Shown here: piece by piece, positions 1 through 8,523 of the stretch
How the letters are laid out: each line of letters starts with the position of its first letter
How positions within the stretch are numbered: the stretch's first letter is position 1
Source of the DNA: Bacillota bacterium
GTDB taxonomy: Bacteria; Bacillota; SHA-98; UBA4971
Reading direction: 5' to 3'
DNA length: 64,000 nt
Assembly (NCBI GenBank): GCA_012516125.1
Contig: JAAYXB010000011.1
Coordinates: 1 to 64,000 of the forward strand
Translations under genes and position numbers: made by a program
The notes under the pieces: generated by a model
The model's database searches: none
What the model was told of the DNA's origin: nothing
The model's input: the letters and a program-made list of their open reading frames with translations, nothing else

Positions 1-137
1 TCGGGGACGGCGCCCCAAGCGGGGCGCGCTTCGCCAAAATCCGGCCCGTCCGGCTAGGCAGCCGGATTTTGACACCCCTCGTGCAATCACCGGCAACCCC
101 TCCCAAAAGTCGGGAGCATTTTTGCACCCCCACTTAG
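1..137. repeat. R1 element, copy D (left part cut by window edge)
   Basis: This is the right-hand part of a palindromic interspersed element that recurs near 1.4, 28.7 and 38.9 kb. The window starts inside its core. Visible parts are the core hairpins (GGCGCCCC/GGGGCGC and AAATCCGGCC/AGCCGGATTT), the inner repeat GTGCAATCACCGGCAACCC, the arm TCCCAAAAGTCGGGAGCATT and the terminal GCACCCCCACTTAG. It lies downstream of the DppC-type permease gene. No protein is encoded. Confidence 0.85.
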
Positions 138-351
138 TGCACCTGCAGCCCGCAGAGGAGCGCAGCTTGTCGCCTCGTGCGGGCTATCTCCGGGCTCGAC
201 GCCTGTGGTGTGGTTCATAGATCGGCCATAACCGCAGTCTATAGTTCCACCCTCCCTGCATGAGGTTTTCGGGGCCTGAGCGCGGTCTCTGGGTCGCCCA
301 GGGGCGCGGCGTTCGCATGGGCGCGGGACGGTTCTCGTCCGCAATGCCAGT

Positions 352-1365
352 TTACGCCTCCTTCAGCCTCGGGTCGAGGACGTCGCGGAGGGCTTCTCCG
401 ACGAGGTTTATGGCCAGCACCAGCACCACCAGGGCAAGCCCGGGCAGGGTCGCAACCCACCATGCAGTGAGCATGTACCGGCGTCCGTCGTTCACCATCG
501 ACCCCCAAGCCGGGATACGAGGGGGTATCCCGAGCCCCAGGAAGCTCAAGGAGGACTCCAGCACGATCATGTTGCCCATGCGCAGCGTCCCCAGGACCAG
601 TATCGAGTGCACGATGTTAGGCAGAATCTCCGAACAGATGATGGCCGCGTGCGACCGCCCGAGCGCCCTCGCGGCCTCCACATACTCCCGCGTCTTCTCC
701 GACATGACCTCGGCCCTCGCGAGCCGGTAGAACTCCACCCATCCCTTGAAACTCAGGGCCCAGATGAGGTTCCAGAACCCAGGCCCCAGGACGGCCATGG
801 CCCCGATCACGAAGATGAGGTACGGAAAGGCGAGGAGCAAGTCGGTAAACCTTGAGACGAGCCTGTCGAAGGGCCCGCGGAAGTAGCCCGCCACCACGCC
901 CAGGCTGACCCCGACCGTGACAGAGATGGCTATAGTGAGCACCCCCACCAGGATTGAAACCCGAGCGCCGTATATTATGCGCGACAGGATATCGCGCCCC
1001 AGTTGGTCGGTGCCCAGCGGAAACGCGCCGGCCCAGGTTGGCGGCACAAGGCGCTGGGTGAGAGACACCTTGTCCGGCGCACAAGGGGCAACCCACGGCG
1101 CGAAGATGGCGGCCGCGACATACAGCAGGATCACCACGCCGCCGACGACCGCGGCCGGGTGGCCTGCCATCTGCCTCATAAAGCTCAGGAAGTTCTTCAC
1201 CGCGAGGCCCAGCGGCCCGGCGCTCGCGGACCGGCGTGCCCGCGTCTCCCGAACCTTGCGGGCCTCCTGAAGTTCGTCGGATCTCACGGTCTCCCAGGTC
1301 GGCAGCGCCCGGCGCCCCTCATCCACGGCTTCCATTCCGTCCAGGCATATGGGTGAGTCTCGCAA
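352..1365 (-). CDS. ABC transporter permease, DppC/OppC family
   Basis: Inner-membrane permease of a peptide/nickel-type ABC importer. The protein has an N-terminal cytoplasmic segment, a first membrane helix (HPAAVVGGVVILLYVAAAI), the family motif FPLGTDQLGRDILSRIIYGA and an EAA loop (YVEAARALGRSHAAII...LPN) that docks the ATPase. I place the start at a TTG at 1365 because GGAGGAGGGAGG sits six bases upstream of it. A longer reading frame reaches back to 1545, but those residues are encoded by the R1 repeat and are probably not translated. The gene follows the DppB-type gene in the same direction, with an R1 element between them. DppD- and DppF-type ATPase genes are absent on this side, perhaps lying beyond the window edge. 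Substrate is unknown. Confidence 0.93.
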   Translation of the reverse strand: MRDSPICLDGMEAVDEGRRALPTWETVRSDELQEARKVRETRARRSASAGPLGLAVKNFLSFMRQMAGHPAAVVGGVVILLYVAAAIFAPWVAPCAPDKVSLTQRLVPPTWAGAFPLGTDQLGRDILSRIIYGARVSILVGVLTIAISVTVGVSLGVVAGYFRGPFDRLVSRFTDLLLAFPYLIFVIGAMAVLGPGFWNLIWALSFKGWVEFYRLARAEVMSEKTREYVEAARALGRSHAAIICSEILPNIVHSILVLGTLRMGNMIVLESSLSFLGLGIPPRIPAWGSMVNDGRRYMLTAWWVATLPGLALVVLVLAINLVGEALRDVLDPRLKEA

Positions 1366-1397
1366 GGCCTTCCCTCCCTCCTCCATCCTTTTTGCGC

Positions 1398-1596
1398 CGA
1401 AGTGAGGGTGCGTTAGTTCTCGCCCCTCTTCCAGTAGTTGCTGGGTTGCCGGTGTTGCACTCGGGAACGGAGCCCCAAACGGGGCGCGCTTGGCCAAAAT
1501 CCGGCCCGTCTGGCCTGTGGCCGGATTTTGAGACCCCTCGTGCAATCACCGGGAACCCCTCCCAGAAGTCGGGAGCATCTCCGCACCCTCACTTAG
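1398..1596. repeat. R1 element, copy C (inside the transporter operon)
   Basis: Complete copy of the R1 element. The ends are CGAAGTGAGGGTGC and GCACCCTCACTTAG. The left arm contains CTTCCAGTAGTTGC, the right arm CCCAGAAGTCGGGAGC, and the inner inverted repeat GGTTGCCGGTGTTGCAC / GTGCAATCACCGGGAACC flanks a hairpin core. It lies between the DppB and DppC genes, where it could form strong RNA hairpins in the polycistronic transcript. The arms and core have the same relative orientation as in copy A (28.6 kb). Confidence 0.88.
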
Positions 1597-1605
1597 AGTT
1601 ACAGC

Positions 1606-2622
1606 TTAGAGCGTCATCTTCGGGTTGAGGTACGTGTACAGGACGTCGGTCGCCAGGTTCACGGCAACGAACGTCAAGGCATACACCATGACAGCCCCCT
1701 GCACGAGGGGATAGTCCCTTGAGAAGATGGCGTCGACAACGACGCGCCCGAGGCCCGGCCACCCGAAGATGGTCTCCACGATCATGTTCCCGCCGAGGAG
1801 CGTGCCTACCTGGAGGCCAACCACCGTGACAGTAGGGATGAGCGCGTTGCGCAGCGCGTGACGGATGGTGACCGCTCGCTCGGCGACACCCTTCGCCCTG
1901 GCGAACAGAACGTAGTCCGCGCGAAGCACCTCCAGCATGCTCGACCGCACGACCCTCGCCACCACCGCAGCCACCCCGGCGCCCAGCGTGGCGGCGGGCA
2001 GGACGAGGTGTTTCAGGGCATCCCACAGCGCGGGCATGTTGCCCGTAAGGAGGGCGTCCACCGTGAAGAGACCGGTGATGGTCTCAGGCTCAAACCCATA
2101 AGTGATGCGCCCCGATGTGGGCAGCCACCCCAGGTGCAGCGAGAATACGATGATCCCGAGTATGCCCAGCCAGAACGCGGGCATGGAAATCCCGAGGAAC
2201 GACGCAGCCATACTGGTCCTGTCGATGACGGACCCCTGTCGGAGCGCGGAGACGACGCCGATCGGAACGGCCACCGCCAGCGCGAAAAGCAAAGAGTACA
2301 GAGCAAGCTCGATAGTGGCCGGCAGCGCCTCCAGGATCACCTCTGCCACCGGGCGCGAGCTTGGAATGGAGTACCCGAGGTCGCCTCGGAGAAGCCCAGT
2401 GAGGTACGTCCCAAGCTGGACGGGAAGGGATTTGTCCAGGCCAAGCTCGGCCTTGAGCGCATCGATTTCTTCCTGGGTCACGCCGCCGGCCTCGCCGATC
2501 ATGATGTCAACCGGGTCGCCCGGCATGAGCCGCATGAAGATAAACACCGCTATAGCGACACCGAGGGCTATGGGTATGGTCGCAAGCACCCGTTCAAGAA
2601 TCTGCACGTGTGTCCTTCGCAC
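1606..2622 (-). CDS. ABC transporter permease, DppB/OppB family
   Basis: First permease of the peptide/nickel-type importer. It has the typical 338-residue length, an N-terminal helix after LERVLATIPIALGVAIAVFI, the DppB signature RLMPGDPVDIM, and a C-terminal EAA-like loop (DYVLFARAKGVAE) followed by ALRNALIPTVT. The start is GTG at 2622, preceded by GGGGGGA. It lies 58 bp downstream of the solute-binding protein gene and is presumably co-transcribed with it from the riboswitch-controlled promoter near 4.88 kb. Family assignment is firm; substrate (peptide, nickel or sugar) cannot be told from sequence. Confidence 0.94.
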   Translation of the reverse strand: MRRTHVQILERVLATIPIALGVAIAVFIFMRLMPGDPVDIMIGEAGGVTQEEIDALKAELGLDKSLPVQLGTYLTGLLRGDLGYSIPSSRPVAEVILEALPATIELALYSLLFALAVAVPIGVVSALRQGSVIDRTSMAASFLGISMPAFWLGILGIIVFSLHLGWLPTSGRITYGFEPETITGLFTVDALLTGNMPALWDALKHLVLPAATLGAGVAAVVARVVRSSMLEVLRADYVLFARAKGVAERAVTIRHALRNALIPTVTVVGLQVGTLLGGNMIVETIFGWPGLGRVVVDAIFSRDYPLVQGAVMVYALTFVAVNLATDVLYTYLNPKMTL

Positions 2623-2680
2623 ATATATCCCCCCACATTCCCTGGTGTCGCCGTCATTCCGACCGGTCCGCCCGCCATTC

Positions 2681-4258
2681 CTATTTCACAGAGTAGCCCG
2701 CTTCCCTCAGGAGAGCCTTCGCTTTCTCCGGGTCGTATGGGTAAGGCTTGAGATCAGGGTTGAACCCGAACCCGCTCGGCAGGAACGCCGTGGCAAGGCG
2801 CCTTGCCGTCCCTCCGTAGATGGTCTCGAGGATCCTGTCCCAGTTGATCGCGTAGTTCATCGCCCTCCGCACCCTCACATCGTCGAAGGGCGGCTTTGCG
2901 CAGTTCAGCTCCACGCAGTAAACGCGGGTGCCTTCGACGCTCTTCACCTGCACGTTCCTGTCCTTCTTGAGGCTCGCAGCAAGGTCCGGCGGCACCTGCT
3001 GCACTATCTGCACCTCGCCCGCCTTAAGCGCGGCGATGCGAACCGTGGGATCAGGCATCATCCTGAAGATGGCCCGCTTCACCCTTGCCGGCCCCACCGG
3101 TGGCAGGTCGGGCGATCCACCGTAGTATTCGTCGAACCGCTCCATCACGATCTGGTCGTCGAGCCGTCCCCCGACGAACTTGAACGGGCCGCAGCCAACG
3201 GGCTTCCTCGCGAATTCCTCGTCGCCGACTTTCTCTATGTAGTCCTTCGGCACGACCTGGATGTGCACGAGGCCCTGCAGGAACACGGGAAAAGGGTTCG
3301 CCAGCGTGAACTTGACCGTGTACTGGTCCACCTTCTCCACCTTCTCAAGCGGGCCCAGGAGCCCCTTGCGAGGCGACGACCGGCCGCCGATGGCCCCTTC
3401 CTTCAGCACACGCTCGAAGCTGAACACCACGTCGTCCGCATCGAGAGCCTCGCCGTTATGGAACTTGATGCCCTTGCGAATCTTGAAGACATACACGTTG
3501 TCTGAGGGCGTCGTCCAAGACTCGGCGATCTCCGGCACCACCTTGCCGTCCCAGGTGCGGGTGACGAGCCCGTCAAACATGTTGCGGAGCACAGTCTCGG
3601 TGTCGCGCTCGCGGTGCATCGCCGGGTCTAGGGATACGGCCTTGTCGGTCTTCATCCCCACGACTATGGTGTCACCGCGCATAAGTCCGACATCGTGAAG
3701 GTTAATGCGCGAGTCCATCGCCGGCTGCCACTTCTGCACCTCGGCCCTGGCGGCCTCGGTCTCGCTCAGGTAGTACCCGAAAATCCAGGGCGCGTCCTCG
3801 TACAGGATGGACTGGGCCTCGTAATAGGCCTTTCGCCGGACCTCCGGATCGATAGTGGTAAGCGCCGTGTCTACGACGCGGTCGAATGCTGGGTTACTAT
3901 AGTGTGAGTAGTTGCCGCGGTCTTTGGTGCGCAGCTTGGGCACGGCAAGGTCGAAGGGATCGAAGTATGCGCTGCCCCAGTCCGTGAGGTACATTTGCCG
4001 CTCGCCCTTGAGAGCACTGTCTTTGAGCGCGCTCCATTCCCAGACTCGCACATCAGCCTGGACGCCGATGGCGCGCAGGTCAGCCGCGATGGCCTCGGCC
4101 TCGTCAGCCCTGTTCGCCTCAGCATCGATTACGACGGCCAGGGTCTTGCCGGCCGCCTGAATCGCCCCACTGCTCGGGATCCCCGTTGCGAGCAACCCAA
4201 GAGTTGTGACGACAACCGCAACCCAAAGACCTCTTTTACGGACCAGACTCGCTCTCAT
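2681..4258 (-). CDS. Family 5 solute-binding protein, apparently circularly permuted
   Basis: Periplasmic binding protein of the adjacent importer (SBP_bac_5 family, 525 aa). Residues 1-37 form a signal peptide (GLWVAVVVTTLGLLATG, cleavage near AIQAAG) without a lipobox cysteine. Residues about 39-194 carry motifs normally found at the C-terminal end of the family (YLTDWGSAYFDPFD, YSNPAFDRVVDTAL, YEAQSILYEDAPWIFGYY). Residues 196-525 carry the usual N-terminal and middle motifs (DTIVVGMKTDKAVSLDP, KFHNGEALDADDVVFSFERV, GCGPFKFVGG, VRRAMNYAINWDRI, YPYDPEKAKALLREAGY) and then stop. The normal order is therefore swapped at about residue 195 (position 3676), while total length is normal. The start has a GGGAGG ribosome site. 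Function as an oligopeptide-type binding protein is inferred from family and neighbours. Confidence 0.9.
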   Translation of the reverse strand: MRASLVRKRGLWVAVVVTTLGLLATGIPSSGAIQAAGKTLAVVIDAEANRADEAEAIAADLRAIGVQADVRVWEWSALKDSALKGERQMYLTDWGSAYFDPFDLAVPKLRTKDRGNYSHYSNPAFDRVVDTALTTIDPEVRRKAYYEAQSILYEDAPWIFGYYLSETEAARAEVQKWQPAMDSRINLHDVGLMRGDTIVVGMKTDKAVSLDPAMHRERDTETVLRNMFDGLVTRTWDGKVVPEIAESWTTPSDNVYVFKIRKGIKFHNGEALDADDVVFSFERVLKEGAIGGRSSPRKGLLGPLEKVEKVDQYTVKFTLANPFPVFLQGLVHIQVVPKDYIEKVGDEEFARKPVGCGPFKFVGGRLDDQIVMERFDEYYGGSPDLPPVGPARVKRAIFRMMPDPTVRIAALKAGEVQIVQQVPPDLAASLKKDRNVQVKSVEGTRVYCVELNCAKPPFDDVRVRRAMNYAINWDRILETIYGGTARRLATAFLPSGFGFNPDLKPYPYDPEKAKALLREAGYSVK

Positions 4259-4291
4259 TCCACACGCCTCCCTTATGTAGTGGTGCCAGGT

Positions 4292-4432
4292 CTTAGCGAG
4301 GGTGCACTAGTTGTTGTCCCTTATCCCACATTATGTCAGTGCGACCTGATTGAACCGCGCGAAACATGGGTGGTGCCCCGGCAAACTGGTAGCTACTGGG
4401 GAAGTTCAGCGGTCTTGCGCACCCTCAGTTAG
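4292..4432. repeat. R2 element, copy 1
   Basis: A roughly 140-bp element bounded by CTTAGCGAGGGTGC and GCACCCTCAGTTAG, ends similar to those of R1 but with a different interior. Read on the minus strand it contains GAACTTCCCCAGTAGCTACC and CTGACATAATGTGGGA, which recur at 7.73 kb and 14.4 kb. It lies in the leader between the riboswitch and the binding-protein gene, so it is probably within the transcript. Confidence 0.7.
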
Positions 4433-4630
4433 ATGCGCCTTATGCGGCGATGCGACTGCCTCCGTGCGGCCAGCGCTGGGGGGCACGATGACACCTGGGA
4501 AGTTGGATGCTCCGTATCGCCAGGGTGAACTCTCGCGCAGGCCCAGGCCCGGGACAAGGCGCCTCGGGCTCCCGTGGCCTGGACGGAAGAATGCGAGGGA
4601 ACGGAAAAGAACAGGGACGAGGGGAACATA

Positions 4631-4660
4631 AGACAACAACAACCCAGGGACACCCCTGGG
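4631..4660 (-). terminator. Intrinsic terminator / expression platform after c-di-AMP riboswitch
   Basis: On the minus strand a 7-bp stem CCCAGGG-GTGT-CCCTGGG (4643-4660) is followed by TTGTTGTTGTCTT. It sits about 10-25 nt past the riboswitch aptamer, as expected for transcription control of the downstream transporter genes. The U-tract is interrupted by G, so its strength is uncertain. Confidence 0.6.
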
Positions 4661-4669
4661 CAATGTGAA

Positions 4670-4850
4670 GGCGTCCCCCTTTCGACGCTTACGAGGTTAG
4701 CTGACGGGCTCGGACCGAAGGAGCTGGCCCTACCTGCGTTCCCCCGCAGGACTCGCCCCGGACACCTTGGGACCTTGGTTCCCCCGCTCTTCCCGAAGGA
4801 AGATTCAGCGGCCGCACGCGGTTTTGCTGCGGCGAAAACCGACGCATCTA
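4670..4850 (-). ncRNA. c-di-AMP riboswitch (ydaO/yuaA class)
   Basis: The minus strand carries the conserved blocks of the ydaO/yuaA aptamer in the right order: GCTGAATC (near 4802-4809), GGGGGAACC (4777-4785), GGGGCGAGTC (4750-4759), AGGTAGGGCC, and finally CCGAGCCCGTC followed by CAGCTAACCTCGTAAGC (4687-4703). Members of this class bind cyclic di-AMP and usually turn expression off; known targets are cell-wall hydrolases and osmolyte, potassium or peptide transporters. The segment GCGTC...GACGC just after the aptamer could pair with itself or compete with the P1 stem, a possible switching element (inference). The next gene downstream is the permuted solute-binding protein, about 400 nt away. 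Confidence 0.88.
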
Positions 4851-4863
4851 TTCCTTTGATTGT

Positions 4864-4893
4864 ATTTTACCACCCGCATGCCAGTTGCGTCAA
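4864..4893 (-). promoter_or_regulatory. Sigma-A type promoter for the riboswitch and transporter operon
   Basis: Read on the minus strand: -35 TTGACG (4888-4893), an 18-bp spacer and -10 TAAAAT (4864-4869). The predicted start of transcription falls immediately before the riboswitch aptamer, which supports both calls. Confidence 0.68.
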
Positions 4894-5350
4894 CCAACAC
4901 ATCTGGGCCATCTCGGCCCTTGGCTTTCGGTATAGGCTTCCAATCCTCGACCAGGCACCGGTCAAACCGAATCCCTTGGCGCTGCCGCCAGGACTTACTG
5001 ATCTGCTAAGGAGGGCTTCTGCCCTGCTCCAACTCGAACAGCGCCACCGCGCCCGCCAGTCAAGAGCCAAAGAAGCAATTGGGCGCCTTTGGCCCTGTCA
5101 TCTGCTGCCAATGGAAACTCCCACTGAGCCCCCAGTTCCCTTGTGCTACCAGCCTGAATCAAGGCCCAACAAACTGGCACGCACTGCGTATGGTCAACAC
5201 CGAGGCTAAAGCGATGTCGTCGGCGAACCGCAGGCACGTTTCGTGTGCACGCGTCCCACAGTCGGCCCAGCTCCTGAGTTCGAGCTTGCCGCTCTGCAGC
5301 CAATATGCGACAAGGCCTATCGCGCGTGGCCGCCGGAACCGAGCGTGCAC
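4894..5350. other. Intergenic stretch, nothing recognised
   Basis: About 450 bp between the riboswitch promoter and the 3' end of the nuclease gene. Open frames exist on both strands but none has a recognisable domain or a convincing ribosome site, and no repeat of the R1-R3 families is visible. Confidence 0.5.
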
Positions 5351-6106
5351 TCAACTGTTCGTCCGCTCCCGGGAACGCGCTCTCCTGCAACTGGCGGCAT
5401 ACTCCTCGCTGAGCCGCGCTAGCATACGCACGTATGGGCCGTCCTCGTCAACTTCTCTGCTGGGTAGAATGCCCGGTATCTTGGCGCGCATGCCCGCGAA
5501 GCTGAGATCCGCCTCGCTAACCTGCACCAATATGATGTTGTTTTTCTGACTAAGAGCAACCTTGATGTGGTCCCTTACCTGGAGAGATTGCAGGTCGACC
5601 TCGTTCGGGTATTGGGCGGTAACCTCATAGTGTTGACGCCCATTATACTCAAATGCGACACCTTCGCGGTAGTACCGATCGTACTCCAGCAGTTGCCCAG
5701 TGACAGGGTGTGCAAGAAATGCCGGCCGACAGTTGTCAACGTAATTGTCTGAATCCACAATGAGATCAAGCCAGGCCTTCATAAGGAACTCCCCGGCGTG
5801 CGTCGCCTCCCATCTGTCCTCTTTAAGACGCAGGGCAAGAGCCTCTTGCGTGGCTGGAGGCACGGTCGCGAGCACCTCCGTCTGACCGGGCTTCGACACC
5901 ATCGTTACCCACCCGGCTACCGCTAACGCTTCACAGTGCCGACGAACTGCGCGCCTGCTAAGCCCGGAAAGCCGCGTGAGTTCGCTCACAGAATTAGGCC
6001 TCTTGAGCTCAATAAGCAGATACAGGTACTTTGCCAGCGGGCCGATCCTCGTGTCGCAGGGCAGGTCGGCAGGAATCGACATCCGGAGCCTTGTTGAAGA
6101 AGACAT
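5351..6106 (-). CDS. Winged-helix protein fused to a VSR/DUF559-like nuclease domain
   Basis: Start at ATG 6106, preceded by AGGAGGG at seven bases. Residues about 20-85 form a helix-turn-helix of the MarR/ArsR/TrmB kind (NSVSELTRLSGLSRRAVRRH followed by a wing, AGWVTMVSK). The C-terminal half has the pattern of the VSR/EDxHD nuclease superfamily: an LEYDRYY strand, then VAFEYNGRQHY, then VRDHIKVALSQKNNIILVQV. This corresponds to the E-x-D/N-G-x-QHY and RD..K..L motifs of DUF559-like enzymes. It is a single gene with no visible partner. A role in defence or mobile-element regulation is inference; the fusion of DNA binding with a nuclease fold is what the sequence shows. Confidence 0.72.
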   Translation of the reverse strand: MSSSTRLRMSIPADLPCDTRIGPLAKYLYLLIELKRPNSVSELTRLSGLSRRAVRRHCEALAVAGWVTMVSKPGQTEVLATVPPATQEALALRLKEDRWEATHAGEFLMKAWLDLIVDSDNYVDNCRPAFLAHPVTGQLLEYDRYYREGVAFEYNGRQHYEVTAQYPNEVDLQSLQVRDHIKVALSQKNNIILVQVSEADLSFAGMRAKIPGILPSREVDEDGPYVRMLARLSEEYAASCRRARSRERTNS

Positions 6107-6226
6107 GATTCGACCCTCCTCGTCTGGTATGTCTCCCATATACTACCATATTGAGGTAGTCTCTGCCAAGTCGTGCCGCGAAGGAGCTTGCGGACCGACA
6201 GCGCTCGATATAGGCCCGCGCTCGTC

Positions 6227-6283
6227 ATAGATAGCTAACCTCAGCCTTGAACGAGTGCGCGGCTATACGAGCACGAGTATGCG
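6227..6283. repeat. R4 flank repeat, copy 1 (inverted relative to 16.04-16.09 kb)
   Basis: A roughly 55-bp stretch reading ATAGCTAACCTCAGCCTTGA and on into ACGAGTGCGCGGCT. The reverse complement of 16037-16090 reads ATAGCCAACCTCAAACTTG, then ACGAGTGTGCGGCT, so the two match at roughly three of four positions. Both copies lie on the outer sides of the two R3 arrays, which suggests that they mark the outer ends of one larger inverted repeat. Confidence 0.6.
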
Positions 6284-6429
6284 TCCATATGAGTGCACAC
6301 TCGAGCGTGCCGCGGCATGCAGCCGACTGGGGGTTTAAGTTGGACACTGCGTGTTTATGGGCCACCGCAGCCGCGTTGACGAGGCCGTCCGTGACTTGCA
6401 TCTTAGTTTGATGTTGCGTATTTGTAGGC

Positions 6430-7262
6430 GCGCGTGTGCCCGCCGGGGGCCGGGATAGGGATGATCCCTGCAGGACCAAATTGCGGGCAGATCTGGTCCT
6501 ATGGGGACCAGCCCGGCGCAAGATCTGGTCCTCCGGGAACCACCCCTGCCGCCCCCCTTCGCCAAAACCGAGCGGGGTGGAGCACCAGGGACCAGATCTC
6601 GCGTGAAGATGGTCCTCTGGGGACCAGCTTGGCGCACGTCCTGGTCCTCTCGTGACCAGGACGCCTCGGCCGCCGCCCGGGGTGGTGCACCGGGGACCAG
6701 GTTGCCCGCGAGGTTGATCCCCTGGGGACCATCCGCACGCAAAACCTGGTCCTCCGGGGACCAGGGGTTTTTGAACATCTCGCAAGGTGGTTACGTGGGG
6801 ACCAGGTAACTGGCGAAGATGGTCCCCAGGGGACCATCTTCGCGCGTAGCCTGGTCACCAGAGGACCAGATCCGGCATCCTCGTGGAGCGAGCGTCAGGA
6901 GGGTGGGTCTTTGGTAACCAAGTTTTGCTCGAGGCTGGTCCCCCAGGGACCAGCTGCGCGCAAATCCTGGTCCCTTGGGGACCAACCTCCAATGAGCATG
7001 TCCGAAGGTGGTTACCTAGGGACCAGGTGGCGCTCGAACCTGGGTCCCTGGGGACCATCTTTGCGTGGATCCTGGTCACCAGGGGACCAGGTTCGGCGTT
7101 TTGCCGGTTGAACCGCGACGAGGGTGGGTCTCTGGTATCCAGACCTTGCTCGGAGTTGGTCCCTCAGGGACCAGCCTCGCACGAGATCCTGGGATCCCAG
7201 GGACCACCCGGGGACCACCTGCGGGCCACCCGGGGACAACCCAGGGACCACCCAGGCGCGAG
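6430..7262. repeat. R3 array, block 1: about 20 GGTCC/GGACC dyads
   Basis: About 830 bp composed of closely spaced palindromes of the form CTGGTCC(N)GGACCAG, for example at 6493-6511, 6746-6764, 6820-6836, 6851-6869, 6935-6952 and 7071-7089. Centres are often about 30 bp apart and separated by short GC-rich linkers such as ATCTTCGCGCG. Longer units begin with GGGTGGGTCT(T/C)TGGTAAC-like segments at about 6900 and 7122, giving a higher-order period near 222 bp. The whole block matches 14661-15700 in inverted orientation. Frames stay open through it on both strands, but only because the period is a multiple of three; I see no protein. Confidence 0.9.
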
Positions 7263-7656
7263 CGCGGCCACGCGCCCACGTGTCCATCATGCCTAACGTA
7301 GGAAGGAAAGGGCTGCCGCGTCAACAGCCAAGGGGGAGTCCTGCGTCGCGGGCCTGAACATGTGGCATGTGTACATGGTTAAGCTCAGGGTTGGAGCGTG
7401 TGCGAACTGTACGCAGTCTGCTCGGGCGCCGAGCAACTAGAGGCATCAGAACAAAGGGAACGAAACGATGCTGATGGTGGCCTGGTCGGTCAGGCGAGAA
7501 GAGACCGTGACCGCCCTTAACGATGCTCTCACGGTAACCAGATTTTCGCACCCGCACTTAGAGGGAGGAATCGCTGAGCTTGACCGAGAATTATGAGTAA
7601 GGTATGCTGTCGCCACCCTAAGCGGAGTTGGTTAGTCCCCCGGCGTTCCAGCGGGT

Positions 7657-7730
7657 GTGGGGTTGCCGGTGCCACACCTTTCTTTTGAGTCACCGGCCAC
7701 CCCTCCCAAAGTCGAGACAGTTTCTGCATG
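7657..7730. repeat. R1 element, short-core copy E (degenerate)
   Basis: Contains GGGGTTGCCGGTGCCACACC, a T-rich loop TTTCTTTTGAG and the partner TCACCGGCCACCCC, followed by the arm CTCCCAAAGTCGAGACAGTT. It lacks the roughly 75-bp hairpin core of the full copies and resembles the short-core copies near 47.3 and 63.6 kb. Confidence 0.65.
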
Positions 7731-7732
7731 GG

Positions 7733-7852
7733 GCTGTTGAAACTCCCCAGCAACTACCAGTCTGCCCGAGCACGGTGACGGTCTTGCATGCTTCAGCCGG
7801 GCTGCGTTGACATGATGTGGGAGACATCAGCAGTGTCTTGCGCTTTACTTAG
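7733..7852. repeat. R2 element, copy 2
   Basis: Contains GTTGAAACTCCCCAGCAACT, CTGCGTTGACATGATGTGGG and the end CTTGCGCTTTACTTAG. It is homologous to 14394-14517 in the same orientation and to 4292-4432 in the opposite one. It directly abuts the short-core R1 copy on its left. Confidence 0.65.
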
Positions 7853-8523
7853 TGGCGTCCCAAGTACCGCCATCGCGGGAAGCCGCGGCCTCGCAGGAAG
7901 CTTTCAGCGCCAGGGGCGGGCTCGGAAGGTGGCTTGAGTCCCCCGCTGAATTCTGGATTGCCTGAGGTCCTGGAACCTGAGGCCCTGGAATAGGGAGCGG
8001 AGATCTCCGAGCGCCCACGCTTAGGCGAGTTGCGGCCTAGAAGCTACCTCTATGACCGGCTTCTTGCCGAAGATGCGCATCGTCAAATCGCGTCTATGAG
8101 GCACGACGAGGAGCTGTCCGTCGCCTTAAGGGCGTTTTGGAGCGTTCTTCTCGAAACGTGCTCCGAAACTCGCGCGCAACTCTGCTAACCACAGGCTCCG
8201 GCCGCAAAGCGGTGGTTGGGCAGCGTACTCATTGCCCCATGGGCACGGCCCGTGCGCTTTTGGAGCACGCTTCTAGACCAGAATTGCGTTCCAGGATTGC
8301 CCCTTCCGGGCAAATCCGCCCGCCATTGCATCTCGAAGGTTGCAATCTCCGGGGTGCAGATGTAGACACCTGCCCAGGGCAAGCAGTTCGGAGCGGCCTG
8401 CTGGGTCTGGAGGACATGGGCGGTAATGAATGAGCCTGTTACATGGGAATGAGCCTGTTGCATGGGACGCCCGGGGGTGTTCCAAACCACCACGCCGGTG
8501 CGAGCAGGGAGGAAAGATGAACA

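Larger units (their letters stand above)
7263..8507. other. Gene-poor stretch with repeat remnants
   Basis: About 1.2 kb between the R3 array and the DppF-type gene. It holds an R1 TIR-like end near 7548-7560 (GCACCCGCACTTAG), a short-core R1 copy (7657-7730) and an R2 copy (7733-7852). The remainder (7853-8507) shows no gene I can support on either strand. Confidence 0.55.

Noticed and set aside
1366-1545. N-terminal extension of the DppC-type permease
   Set aside because: The extra residues are encoded by the R1 repeat and a strong ribosome site precedes TTG 1365.
4574-5209. A 211-residue plus-strand frame over the riboswitch
   Set aside because: It runs antisense through the aptamer and promoter, has no domain, and its composition is that of non-coding DNA.
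6430-7262. Overlapping open frames on both strands in the first R3 array, some over 100 residues with VPWGP-like repeats
   Set aside because: The period near 30 bp keeps all frames open on both strands, ribosome sites are absent and the DNA signal is palindromic, so the frames are probably a by-product of the repeat.
8517-8519. ATG at 8517 as the start of the DppF-type protein
   Set aside because: It is in another frame and leads to a product without ATPase motifs; ATG 8524 gives the complete ATPase and has a proper spacing.
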